Shown piece by piece: positions 24,507 through 32,557 of a stretch of 64,000 nt of DNA. The translations under genes were made by a program, and so were the position numbers. The DNA lies in contig NZ_AP023239.1 in NCBI RefSeq assembly GCF_013393385.1, positions 1,550,001 to 1,614,000 of the forward strand, in the 5' to 3' direction. This DNA comes from Paenibacillus sp. URB8-2. GTDB taxonomy: Bacteria > Bacillota > Bacilli > Paenibacillales > Paenibacillaceae. The stretch's first letter is position 1. Each line of letters opens with the position of its first letter. The notes beneath the pieces were generated by a model. That model was not told the origin of the DNA. It made no database searches and was given only the letters and a program-made list of their open reading frames with translations.

Positions 24507-25328
24507 ATGATCAAAGCTATTTTCAGCGATATTGACGGAACCCTGCTGAATTCGCGGCACCAGATTACGCCGGACACCAAAACCGTTATACAGGAGGTGA
24601 AGCAACGGGATATTCCGTTTGTCCTCGTTTCGGCCCGGATGCCGAGCGGTATTCTTTCCCTGCAGCAGGAGCTTGAAATCAATGAGCCCGTCATTTGTTA
24701 CAGCGGCGCTCTCGTTCTCGGAGGAAGCGATGCCCATGGCGGCAGAGAAACCCTTCACAGCATCGGACTGAACAATAACAGCGTAAGAGCCATGCTTCAC
24801 ATCGTGGGTACGGGCTTTCCGGGCATCAGCATCAGTCTGTACAGCTACGACCATTGGATCGTCGGCGACCGCTTCGACCCGTGGGTTATTCAGGAGCAGG
24901 AGATTATTAAGGTCGATCCGATAGAGCGCGAGCTGTCTGCTTATATTGAAGAAGATCATGAGATTCACAAAATATTATGTATGGGAAGTCCGGAGGAGAT
25001 TAACCGGCTGGAGCGAACCCTGCAAAGTGTGATTCCGGGCATCAGCATTTACAAATCCAAAGATACCTACCTGGAAATCATGGACGAAATGGTGTCCAAA
25101 TCATATGCGATCCGTGAGCTGGAAGAGGTGTTTCATATCTCCAACCGGGAATTGATGGCGATCGGAGACAATTATAACGACATTGACATGATCCTCTACG
25201 CGGGAGTGGGAATTGCAATGGGGAACGCGCCGGAGGAAGTAAAACGGATTGCCGACAAGGTCACTTTAAGCAATGACGAAGACGGTTTAAAGGATGGCAT
25301 TGAGAGATTTGTTTTAATACGCCCTTAA
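24507..25328 (+). CDS. Cof-type HAD-IIB phosphatase
   Basis: A 273-residue cytoplasmic phosphatase. Motif I IFSDIDGTLL carries the nucleophile Asp8 and the acid Asp10. The Thr/Ser motif is VLVSARMPSG, and motif IV is MAIGDNYNDIDM near the C-terminus. An inserted C2-type cap makes it class IIB, whose members act on sugar phosphates or phosphorylated cofactors. The start 24507 follows AAGGAGCGATGTGCC. It shares an operon with the deoR-type regulator, which supports a sugar-phosphate substrate. Confidence 0.9.
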   Translation: MIKAIFSDIDGTLLNSRHQITPDTKTVIQEVKQRDIPFVLVSARMPSGILSLQQELEINEPVICYSGALVLGGSDAHGGRETLHSIGLNNNSVRAMLHIVGTGFPGISISLYSYDHWIVGDRFDPWVIQEQEIIKVDPIERELSAYIEEDHEIHKILCMGSPEEINRLERTLQSVIPGISIYKSKDTYLEIMDEMVSKSYAIRELEEVFHISNRELMAIGDNYNDIDMILYAGVGIAMGNAPEEVKRIADKVTLSNDEDGLKDGIERFVLIRP

Positions 25329-25387
25329 CATAAGTTTTTTATAGTAGAAACAAGACCTTCTATGAAAAAATAAGGGTGGCTGAACCT

Positions 25388-26017
25388 ATGGGTATTCATG
25401 CATATTTCCGGTCTCTGGGCGGGCTTGAACGGATTATCCGCTGTCCGGGGAAGTTCAAATTCGAGGAACACAGTGTGGCGGCCCACTCGTGGAAGGTGGT
25501 GCAGTACGCCAAGACACTGGCAGATATCGAGGAGCAGCACGGCGTGAAGATCGACTGGAAGAAGCTTTACGAGATTACGAGCAGCCATGATTATGGCGAA
25601 ATCTTTATTGGCGACATCAAAACGCCGGTTAAGCATTCCTCCCCGCAGCTTCGGACGCTGATTCAGCAGGTGGAGGAGGGGATGGTACATCATTTTATCG
25701 AAGAACACATCCCGTCCGAATTCAAAAGCATCTTCTACAACCAGCTGCGTGAGGGCAAGGACGAGTCGGTGGAAGGGCGCATTCTTGAAGTCGCCGACAA
25801 GCTGGACCAGGTGTACGAGGCGTTCGCCGAGCTGCAAAAGGGCAATACGGAGAAGGAATTTATTACGATGTACCGCAGCGCCTTGATGAAGATCAAGGAC
25901 ATCCCGCTGCACTGTGTCGGCTATTTTCTCGAACGCATCCTGCCGGATCTTGTAAATGAAGAAACCATTTCCCCTGTAGACATCAGACGGATAACGGAAG
26001 AAGCTTTGGCAAATTAA
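25388..26017 (+). CDS. HD-domain hydrolase, YfbR-like
   Basis: A 209-residue protein of the HD phosphohydrolase superfamily. The metal residues lie in EEHSVAAHSW (His) and SSHDYGEIFIGD (His-Asp), with a further Asp in EVADKLDQVYEAF. The layout resembles YfbR 5'-nucleotidases, which dephosphorylate deoxynucleoside monophosphates, but the protein is larger than some relatives and the substrate is not certain. ATG 25388 is used because AAGGGTGG lies eight bases before it; an in-frame GTG at 25376 sits inside that site. Confidence 0.75.
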   Translation: MGIHAYFRSLGGLERIIRCPGKFKFEEHSVAAHSWKVVQYAKTLADIEEQHGVKIDWKKLYEITSSHDYGEIFIGDIKTPVKHSSPQLRTLIQQVEEGMVHHFIEEHIPSEFKSIFYNQLREGKDESVEGRILEVADKLDQVYEAFAELQKGNTEKEFITMYRSALMKIKDIPLHCVGYFLERILPDLVNEETISPVDIRRITEEALAN

Positions 26018-26056
26018 TAAAATGGGCCATGAGCGGCATCGCGCGCAGTGGCAGAC

Positions 26057-26089
26057 AAAAAGCCTAAACCGGTTGGTTCAGGCTTTTTC
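26057..26089 (+). terminator. Terminator after the HD-domain gene
   Basis: AAAAAGCCT with AAACC pairs with GGTT and AGGCTTTTT, a symmetric stem that can act on both strands. Confidence 0.85.
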
Positions 26090-26227
26090 TATGTCTTTTG
26101 TAATGATGCCAAGCGATTTAAAGAATTGTCTTCGTGAAAAGCTCGGCGGGGTGTGCTTGATCTTATAAAATAATCTCTTTAGAATATAACCATTAGCTTC
26201 ATAAACGTACGGGAAGGAGGATTCGGT

Positions 26228-26554
26228 ATGGAGATTTTTACGAATATTGCAGATGATCTGAAGCTTCTGGGCGACAGAACCCGCTTAGCAATGCTTTCCC
26301 TTTTAAAAGAGCGGGAATGGTGCGTGTGCGAATTTGTCAGCATCTTCGACATTTCCCAGCCCGCCGTCAGCCAGCATTTAAGAAAGCTGAAAAGTAAAGG
26401 CATGGTTAAGGAGAAGAAACGCGGACAATGGGTTTACTATTCGTTGAATGTTGAAGACAAGCCGTATATCCGGGACGTTCTTGATCATATGCCGGACTCC
26501 AAAACGATCCTGTCCTCCCTGAATAAAGAATCCGTTACCGCCTCATGCGAGTAA
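26228..26554 (+). CDS. arsR: ArsR-family metalloregulator
   Basis: A 108-residue winged-helix repressor with the arsenic-type CxC metal site WCVCEF (Cys31 and Cys33) at the edge of the DNA-binding domain, followed by the recognition helix SQPAVSQHLRKLKSKG and the wing KKRGQWVYYSL. A further Cys is next to last. Members release DNA when As(III) or Sb(III) binds. The start 26228 follows GGAAGGAGG. No arsenic pump, arsenate reductase or other target follows before a terminator, so it is an orphan here. Confidence 0.88.
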   Translation: MEIFTNIADDLKLLGDRTRLAMLSLLKEREWCVCEFVSIFDISQPAVSQHLRKLKSKGMVKEKKRGQWVYYSLNVEDKPYIRDVLDHMPDSKTILSSLNKESVTASCE

Positions 26555-26592
26555 TGAAGAGTGGGGAGATTCCCCAATATAGTGGAACGATT

Positions 26593-26635
26593 AACGCGGA
26601 GATGTGTCCAAGGATGCATAGCTGCGTTTTTATTT
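26593..26635 (+). terminator. Terminator-like hairpin after arsR
   Basis: AACGC (26593-26597) pairs with GCGTT (26624-26628), with an inner imperfect GATGTGTCC/GGATGCATAG stem. TTTTATTTTT follows. Confidence 0.55.
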
Positions 26636-26742
26636 TTCCGGATTATCAATAATTCATACTTGACCCATTGGATTTATCGTGATATATTTTCTCCAATGAA
26701 AGTTTTAATTTCATACCCTAAGCGCCCACTGGACAAACCAAC

Positions 26743-26783
26743 GGCCTACCGCACTCTATCAAAGAGCCAAGTAGGCCTTTTTC
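26743..26783 (+). terminator. Isolated terminator between arsR and the lacI-type gene
   Basis: GGCCTAC (26743-26749) pairs with GTAGGCC (26771-26777), with an inner CTCT/AGAG pairing and TTTTT after it. No gene lies between this and the hairpin at 26593-26635, so it may be all that is left of a lost gene, or a second insulator. Confidence 0.7.
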
Positions 26784-26854
26784 TATCCATTGAAAGGAGT
26801 GAAGGAGAATTTCGCCGCAAGTTGGTATACAAAACGGAATAACTTGAACAGGAA

Positions 26855-26872
26855 ACTGAAAAGCTTTTCAGT
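26855..26872. promoter_or_regulatory. Operator palindrome before the second lacI-type gene
   Basis: ACTGAAAAGCTTTTCAGT is a perfect 18-base palindrome 31 bases before the regulator start. Its core TGAAAAGCTTTTC recurs before the binding-protein gene at 27985. Confidence 0.75.
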
Positions 26873-26902
26873 GGAAAAAGCGTCCGGTGAAAGGTGATAG
26901 AC

Positions 26903-27931
26903 ATGAAAGCAACGATCAAAGATGTGGCACGACTCTCCGGCGTATCCATCAGCACGGTATCCAGAGTAATGAATAATCCCGAATTGGTTGTTCCCAGGAA
27001 ACGTCAGAGGGTGCTTGAAGCCATCCGCGAGCTGCACTATTCGCCGAACGCATTGGCGCGAGGGCTTATACATAAGCGGACCGGGACTCTGGGAGTTTTG
27101 ATTCCGGATATATCTAATCTTTTTTATCCCGCCGTGCTCAGAGGCATGGAGGATGCAGCCAACCAGTCGGATTACAATCTGATTATTTGCAACACGGATA
27201 CAAGCACCGTGCGCAGAAATTCCATTCTGAAGGTGCTGTATGAGAAGCAGATTGACGGCGTGATTTGGACAAGCGAGCCGCTTCCCCGTGACAGTTACGA
27301 GATGTTTGACACGCTCGATTTTCCGGTGGTGCTTGCGGCTACCCACAGTCCGGATTATGAGATTCCTTCCGTAAGGGTTGACGATGAGCAGGCAGCCTAT
27401 GACGCGACCGTGTATCTGATTAAACGGGGGCATACCCGAATCGGTATGATCAGCGGTCCGCCGAACGATCCGATCTCCGGTTATCCGCGGATTCAGGGCT
27501 TTCTTCGGGCATTAAGGGATCATCAACTTCAATTTGACGAATCGGTCTGTGTGGAATTCGGGAAATATCATTTTGAGGACAGCTATGAAGCGATGAAACG
27601 TCTTCACGGCAAATATCCGGAAATGACTGCTGTGTTTGCCTCCAGCGATGAACGGGCTTTAGCCGCCATTTCTTATTTGCACGAGAATCAGATCCGGGTT
27701 CCGGACGAAATCTCGGTTATCGGTTTTGACGACACGCGGATGGCGGGCATGAGCTTTCCCCGGCTGACGACGGTAGCCCAGCCTCTGTACAACATCGGGT
27801 ATTTGGCGGTGGACAAGCTTCTGAAAGTGATCAATGGGGAGCCTATCGAGGAACTGCGAACCTGCGTGCCCCACCGAATTATCGAACGGAATTCCGTAAT
27901 TGACTGTACGCAGCAGGCCGTTATCAAGTAG
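26903..27931 (+). CDS. LacI-family regulator of the sulfated-glycan operon
   Basis: A 342-residue regulator with helix-turn-helix TIKDVARLSGVSISTVSRVM at residues 3-22 and a CcpA/RbsR-like ligand domain (LGVLIPDISNLFYPAVLRG, then RVDDEQAAYDAT). ATG 26903 is preferred over GTG 26894 because AAAGGTGA precedes it. Palindromes TGAAAAGCTTTTC lie before this gene and before the next one, a sugar-binding protein, so it probably represses itself and the transporter-sulfatase operon 28051-34751. The effector is probably a sugar released from the sulfated substrate. Confidence 0.88.
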   Translation: MKATIKDVARLSGVSISTVSRVMNNPELVVPRKRQRVLEAIRELHYSPNALARGLIHKRTGTLGVLIPDISNLFYPAVLRGMEDAANQSDYNLIICNTDTSTVRRNSILKVLYEKQIDGVIWTSEPLPRDSYEMFDTLDFPVVLAATHSPDYEIPSVRVDDEQAAYDATVYLIKRGHTRIGMISGPPNDPISGYPRIQGFLRALRDHQLQFDESVCVEFGKYHFEDSYEAMKRLHGKYPEMTAVFASSDERALAAISYLHENQIRVPDEISVIGFDDTRMAGMSFPRLTTVAQPLYNIGYLAVDKLLKVINGEPIEELRTCVPHRIIERNSVIDCTQQAVIK

Positions 27932-27983
27932 ATGCGGCTGCTGTGGAGTAAAGAGACGGATAAGGAGTAATCGGTTGGCCAAG

Positions 27984-27998
27984 CTGAAAAGCTTTTCT
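27984..27998. promoter_or_regulatory. Operator before the sulfated-glycan binding-protein gene
   Basis: CTGAAAAGCTTTTCT shares the 13-base core of the palindrome at 26855-26872. It sits between a weak TTGGCC (27975-27980) and TATTTT (27998-28003), where repressor binding would stop RNA polymerase. Confidence 0.65.
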
Positions 27999-28050
27999 AT
28001 TTTGTAATAATTGTAATCTTTTAATCAGATTCCAGAGGAGGATTTAAACA

Positions 28051-29400
28051 ATGAGAACAAAAGCAGCGAAATTAAGTATGGCACTGATTATGACCGGGGT
28101 ACTCCTCGCGGGGTGCGGTAACTCCGGCAACAATGCCTCAGGATCGGGCAGCGCAAGCGGAGAATCCAGTGCGGCTCCTTCCGCGGGGGCTTCAGCGGCA
28201 GCTACCGCCGCCCCGGCAGCGGGCGAAAAAGTGAAGATCGTCTTCAGCCAGGGCGCAGACCAGACCGATGGCACCAAAAAACTGGTGGAAGCCTTTGAAG
28301 CGCAGCATCCGGACATCGATGTCGAGGTCCGCGAGTTCCCGAATGATTCCTCGCAAATGCATGACCAGCTTCTGACGATTCTGAGCGGCCAATCCTCCGA
28401 GATTGATGTCGTCAACCTGGATGTGACGTGGCCGGCCGAATTCGCCCAAGCCGGGTTCCTGCTGCCGCTGGACCGGTATATTGAGCAGGATGGTATTGAT
28501 ACGAACGAATACTTGAAGGGCGGTATTCAAGCCGGATATTACAACGGCCAGCAGTGGGCGTTCCCGAGATACAACAATGCGGGGCTGCTCTACTACCGCA
28601 CCGATCTGGTGAAGAAGGTTCCGACGACCTGGGACGAGCTCCTGAAGCAGGCGGAGGAACTGAAAGGCAAAGGCGGAACGAAGTACGGATTCGTAACTCA
28701 AGGCAAGCAGTATGAGGGACTGGCCGTCGGGTTTACCGAACTGGTTAACGCTTATGGCGGTCAAATCATTGACGATCAGGGCAACGTTGTCGTGAACAGC
28801 CCGGAAGCCCTGAAGGGACTGAAGAAGCTGATCGAGATCCAAACCTCGAAGGCGGTTCCTTCCAACCTGAACACCTTCACCGAAAAAGAAACCTTGACTG
28901 CTTTCATCGAAGGCGACGCCGTATTCGCCCGGCATTGGCCGGCCTTGTACGCACAGGCCAACGACACCAAAGTATCCAAAGTTGTCGGTAAAGTAGGCAT
29001 TGCTCCTCTTCCTGCCGGAGACGCCCGTTCCGCGGCGGCGCTTGGCGGTTGGCTGGGCGCCATCAGCAAATACTCCAAGCATCCGAAGGAAGCTTGGGAA
29101 TTCCTGAAATTCCTGATCAGCGAGCAAGGAGAAAAGATTGTGGCTATCAACAATACGCAAACGCCGACCTACCTGAAGCTGTTCGAAGATCCGGAAGTGC
29201 AGAAGGCAAGCCCGTTGTTTGCAAGCCGCGATTTCGTGAACGGTCTTGGCAGCGCGGTTCCGCGTACCATTACACCGCAATACGCCAAAATCTCCGGGCT
29301 GATTCAAGTCGAGGTCTCCAAGGCCATCGCCGGTCAGCAGACCGCTGAGCAGGCCCTGGCTAATTTGGAAACGCAAATTAAAGCCGCTGTTTCTCAATAA
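28051..29400 (+). CDS. Sugar ABC transporter binding lipoprotein (sulfatase operon)
   Basis: A 449-residue CUT1-type solute-binding protein. The lipobox is LLAGCGN (Cys near residue 23), followed by a Ser/Ala/Gly linker to about residue 55. The fold then begins KVKIVFSQGADQTDG. It resembles trehalose/maltose-type binding proteins. The ribosome site AGAGGAGG precedes ATG 28051. Its permease genes lie 1.8 kb downstream because an IS110 copy is inserted between them. It is likely to bind an oligosaccharide made or desulfated by the operon's sulfatase; the sugar is not known. Confidence 0.88.
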   Translation: MRTKAAKLSMALIMTGVLLAGCGNSGNNASGSGSASGESSAAPSAGASAAATAAPAAGEKVKIVFSQGADQTDGTKKLVEAFEAQHPDIDVEVREFPNDSSQMHDQLLTILSGQSSEIDVVNLDVTWPAEFAQAGFLLPLDRYIEQDGIDTNEYLKGGIQAGYYNGQQWAFPRYNNAGLLYYRTDLVKKVPTTWDELLKQAEELKGKGGTKYGFVTQGKQYEGLAVGFTELVNAYGGQIIDDQGNVVVNSPEALKGLKKLIEIQTSKAVPSNLNTFTEKETLTAFIEGDAVFARHWPALYAQANDTKVSKVVGKVGIAPLPAGDARSAAALGGWLGAISKYSKHPKEAWEFLKFLISEQGEKIVAINNTQTPTYLKLFEDPEVQKASPLFASRDFVNGLGSAVPRTITPQYAKISGLIQVEVSKAIAGQQTAEQALANLETQIKAAVSQ

Positions 29401-29430
29401 GCGTCAATCAAGTCCAATAAGGCGGGTGAA

Positions 29431-29460
29431 GAGCCGTATTTACGGCTCTCACTCGTTTTT
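29431..29460 (+). terminator. Hairpin after the binding-protein gene
   Basis: GAGCCGTA (29431-29438) pairs with TACGGCTC (29441-29448); CTCACTCGTTTTT follows. It is a partial terminator or mRNA stabiliser between binding-protein and permease genes. Confidence 0.7.
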
Positions 29461-29514
29461 GAAAATATAAGACTGTATAAGCCGGCGGCTTAACATTTTG
29501 GCTTATATTTCTAC

Positions 29515-29562
29515 GAGAAACGTACTTGCGTCTTATAAAGACGCCGTCAGGCGTTTCTTCTT
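29515..29562 (+). repeat. Hairpin repeat, GAGAAACG...CGTTTCTTCTT family, copy 2
   Basis: GAGAAACG (29515-29522) pairs with CGTTTCTTC (29552-29560). Inside, GCGTCTT and AAGACGC (29528-29534, 29538-29544) form a second stem. The sequence TACGAGAAACG and the end CGTTTCTTCTT are shared with the copy at 31159-31208, while the inner stems differ. Confidence 0.65.
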
Positions 29563-29611
29563 GAAATATCAGACTCCCATGCCGCTGCGCGGCACCACTG
29601 AATAATGAAAA

Positions 29612-29810
29612 TATGGGCGATACTGGTTACTGGGCTGGCGAAGGTAGGTCGTACTTTCTTGGTGTCACGAACCCGGATATCAGACGGACCCCATCGACCC
29701 GGTGCATCACAGATTGTTGCTCCCATTCGGGAAGCACGCAGGGCAGAATAACCTTAGTATTGGTCTTTGCACCAGCCTTAATTAGCGCCAGCAGGCAGGA
29801 GAAGCAAAGC
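29612..29810 (+). ncRNA. Possible bridge RNA region of the IS110 element
   Basis: IS110 elements transcribe a bridge RNA from the non-coding end before the transposase, which pairs with target and donor DNA. The 200 bases before the transposase start are non-coding and contain short self-complementary stretches. I could not identify the two loops, so this is placed by family knowledge only. Confidence 0.25.
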
Positions 29811-31030
29811 ATGGAAATCCTGATTGAACGTTGCTGTGGATTGGATGTGCACAAGAAAAGCATCACCGCATGTATCATCACCCCGAAAGGAAAGGAGATT
29901 CGAAGTTTTGAAACCCTGACCAGACGACTGGTCGATCTGGTGGATTGGATCAAAAGCGAGCGGTGCAGCCATGTCGCGATGGAGAGTACCGGGGATTACT
30001 GGAAACCGATTTATAACCTGCTTGAACTGGAAGACGTCAAGCCGATCGTCGTGAACGCTCAGCATATCAAAGCGGTGCCTGGGCGAAAAACGGATGTAAA
30101 GGATGCGGAATGGATTGCCAAGCTACTCCGGCATGGACTGGTGCAAGGGAGCTATATTCCGGGTCGGGAGCAGCGTGAGCTACGGGAAATTATTCGCTAC
30201 CGGCGAAGCATCATCGAAGAACGAGCCCGGGAAGTAAACCGACTGCAAAAGGTACTGGAAGGTGGAAATATCAAACTCTCGTCGGTGGCCTCCAATGTGC
30301 TGGGCGTATCTGGACGGAACATGCTGGAAGCGATGATTCAGGGAGAAAGTGATCCATCGATCCTGGCTGACTTCGCGCAAAAGAAGCTGAAGGCCAAGAA
30401 AGAACAATTAAAACTGGCGCTTGAAGGTAGCTTGGGGCCGCATCAGCTGCTCATGCTGGAAAAACAGCTGTCGCATATCGACCAATTGAACGAGTTAATC
30501 ACCGAACTGGATGAAGAAGTGGAACGCCGAATGACCCCTTTCGCAGAGGACCTGAAGTTGTGGATACCATTCCCGGCGTCGGTAAGCGAACCGCCGAACA
30601 AATTCTGGCGGAAATCGGGACCGACATGACACGGTTTCCAAGTCCGGGACATTTATGTTCCTGGGCAGGAATGACTCCAGGTCACGATGAAAGTGCCGGG
30701 AAAAAGCGGTCAGCGAAGACCCGAAAAGGGAACAAAAAACTGCGAAGTGCGCTGGTGGAAGCGGCACGGGCCGCGGGACGAAAAAAGAATACCTACCTGT
30801 CGGCCCAATATCACCGGATCGCAGGCAGGCGAGGAAAAAACAGGGCAGCAGTGGCTGTCGGACATAGCATCCTGACGATCGTTTATATCTTGTTAACGCG
30901 AAAACAAGAATATAAAGAACTGGGATTTGATTATTTCGATCAACGAAACCGCGACATGGTGATGAACCGTTCCATCAAACGATTAGAATCCTTAGGCTAC
31001 CAAGTGAATCTGACGGAACAAACGGCCTGA
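29811..31030 (+). pseudogene. IS110-family transposase, frameshifted
   Basis: From ATG 29811 the protein opens MEILIERCCGLDVHKKSITA with the first catalytic Asp, then VAMESTGDYWKP with the Glu, and KTDVKDAEWIAKLLRHG with the final Asp pair. Together these make the RuvC-like DEDD domain. At about 30560 the frame breaks: the C-terminal Transposase_20 domain (DTIPGVGKRTAEQILAEIG, then KTRKGNKKLRSALVEAA) continues one base out of register to TGA 31028-31030. The full protein would have about 405 residues, normal for the family. One missing base explains the break. It is either inactive or mis-sequenced; programmed shifting is not usual here. Confidence 0.85.
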
Positions 31031-31158
31031 CAGCTGATTCAAAAAAATATACAATCTGGGGTTTGTTTTCGTATGCACACTTTTAGTGTTCTGGAGCAAC
31101 TTTATTTTCAGGGCAGAAAGTATAAGCTTCGCGCTTATCCTTAACCTGATATTTTTAC

Positions 31159-31208
31159 GAGAAACGGATGCCTTCCTCTTCCAGAGGACGGCGAAGCCGT
31201 TTCTTCTT
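31159..31208 (+). repeat. Hairpin repeat, GAGAAACG...CGTTTCTTCTT family, copy 3
   Basis: GAGAAACGG (31159-31167) pairs with CCGTTTCTTC (31197-31206). Inside, TCCTCT (31174-31179) and AGAGGA (31183-31188) form a second stem. It lies just before the permease gene; its outer arms are those of the copy at 29515-29562. Confidence 0.65.
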
Positions 31209-31238
31209 ACTGAACTCGAATAAAGGGGAGTCCATACT

Positions 31239-32546
31239 ATGCCGCTTAAGAAAAAAAGCAAATGGAAAGAAGGGCGAGCGGCATATGCCATGATCCTGCC
31301 CGCTGTGCTGATTATTGCTGCAGTTGCGCTCTGGCCGCTGCTCCGTTCCTTCTGGATCAGCCTGTTTGATCTCCGGCTGGGCGATCCGACACGCAATGCC
31401 ATCCACTACTCGTATTCGATGAATGTCGAGCAGTATGCCGACCGGTTTCCAGGTTTGCTCCGGGCAGTGAAGCGGGAAGCCGGAAATGCCGGAGGCGGCG
31501 CATTGTCCGTCCTGTCCGCTGTCGAGAAGAAATTGGATGAAGTCGGCGGCGGGCTTGAGGATGACCCGGCGTTTCAGGAGAGGCTCACCAAGGTGAACGG
31601 GCTGCTGGATGCTTTTTCACCGGTCCCGCAAGAGCTGCGGTTCATCCCGGTGGATAATGCGAAGGCCGAGCGGCTCAAGGCAGAGCTTCAAGAGATTCGA
31701 AAGGAGCTTGCCGGACTAAAGGTCGCCGGGTCCTTGGAACGCCCGGATGAAGTTATTGGGCTGACCAATGCCGTGCTCGATACGTTCCAGGCTCCCAATT
31801 TTGTCGGTTTATCGCATTATAAAGACTTGATGTCGGGCCGGCGGCTGTGGGAGTCGCTGGGCAACACCCTGTTGTTTACCGTGTTTGCCGTGGCGCTGGA
31901 GATGCTGCTGGGACTTCTGATTGCGCTGCTGATGAACCGGACCTTTCGGGGGCGCGGGCTGGTGCGTGCGGCGGTGCTCATACCCTGGGCTACGCCGACC
32001 GCCGTATCAGCCATGATCTGGCATTATCTGTACGACGGGCAGAACGGCATTGTCGCGAAGCTGTTATACGAAGCCGGGCTGATTTCGGATATGGGAACCC
32101 TTCTGTCTTCCGGCTCCCAGGTCATGGGTTCGGTCATAATGGCCGATGTCTGGAAGACGGCCCCTTTCGTGGCTCTGCTGCTGCTTGCCGGTCTTCAGAA
32201 CATTCCCGCTTCCCTGTATGAAGCCGCCTGGGTAGATGGAGGCGGCAGGTGGAAGCAGTTTGTGCATGTAACCGTGCCGCTGCTGAAGCCCGCATTTTTC
32301 GTCGCGCTGATGTTCCGTACGCTGGATGCCTTCCGCGTGTTTGATCTGATCTATGTGCTTACCGGCGGCGGCCCTGCGAATTCAACGGAATCGATCTCCA
32401 TCTACGCGTACAAAACGATGTTCAGTGAACTCGATTTCGGCAAAGGCTCGGCGCTTTCCGTCATTGTATTTGTTTGCGTGCTATTGATCAGCATGGTCTA
32501 TGTCAAATGGCTTGGAGCCGATGTTGTCGGCCGGCGCGCAAGTTAA
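31239..32546 (+). CDS. Sugar ABC permease, MalF type, with a large extracellular insertion
   Basis: A 435-residue permease, about 130 residues longer than usual. After the first membrane segment (residues 19-41) a hydrophilic, partly coiled-coil region (about 50-185; VEKKLDEVGGGLEDD, ERLKAELQEIRKELAG) faces the outside, a position comparable to the P2 loop of E. coli MalF. The remaining membrane segments and the coupling motif YEAAWVDGGGRWKQFVHVT follow. The start 31239 follows AAAGGGGAG. It works with the permease encoded next and the binding protein at 28051, from which an IS110 copy has separated it. Confidence 0.9.
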   Translation: MPLKKKSKWKEGRAAYAMILPAVLIIAAVALWPLLRSFWISLFDLRLGDPTRNAIHYSYSMNVEQYADRFPGLLRAVKREAGNAGGGALSVLSAVEKKLDEVGGGLEDDPAFQERLTKVNGLLDAFSPVPQELRFIPVDNAKAERLKAELQEIRKELAGLKVAGSLERPDEVIGLTNAVLDTFQAPNFVGLSHYKDLMSGRRLWESLGNTLLFTVFAVALEMLLGLLIALLMNRTFRGRGLVRAAVLIPWATPTAVSAMIWHYLYDGQNGIVAKLLYEAGLISDMGTLLSSGSQVMGSVIMADVWKTAPFVALLLLAGLQNIPASLYEAAWVDGGGRWKQFVHVTVPLLKPAFFVALMFRTLDAFRVFDLIYVLTGGGPANSTESISIYAYKTMFSELDFGKGSALSVIVFVCVLLISMVYVKWLGADVVGRRAS

Positions 32547-32557
32547 GGAGGGGGAGC

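Larger units (their letters stand above)
29605..31110 (+). mobile_element. IS110-family insertion sequence
   Basis: One transposase gene (29811-31030) of the DEDD IS110 type with a long non-coding left end and a short right end. Members have no or only short terminal repeats, so the borders given are estimates. It sits between a sugar-binding-protein gene and its permease genes and so splits an operon. Related hairpin repeats lie on both sides (29515-29562 and 31159-31208). The transposase is frameshifted. Confidence 0.75.

Noticed and set aside
26561..26842. 93-codon frame after arsR
   Set aside because: It spans two terminator hairpins, has no convincing ribosome site and shows no family likeness.
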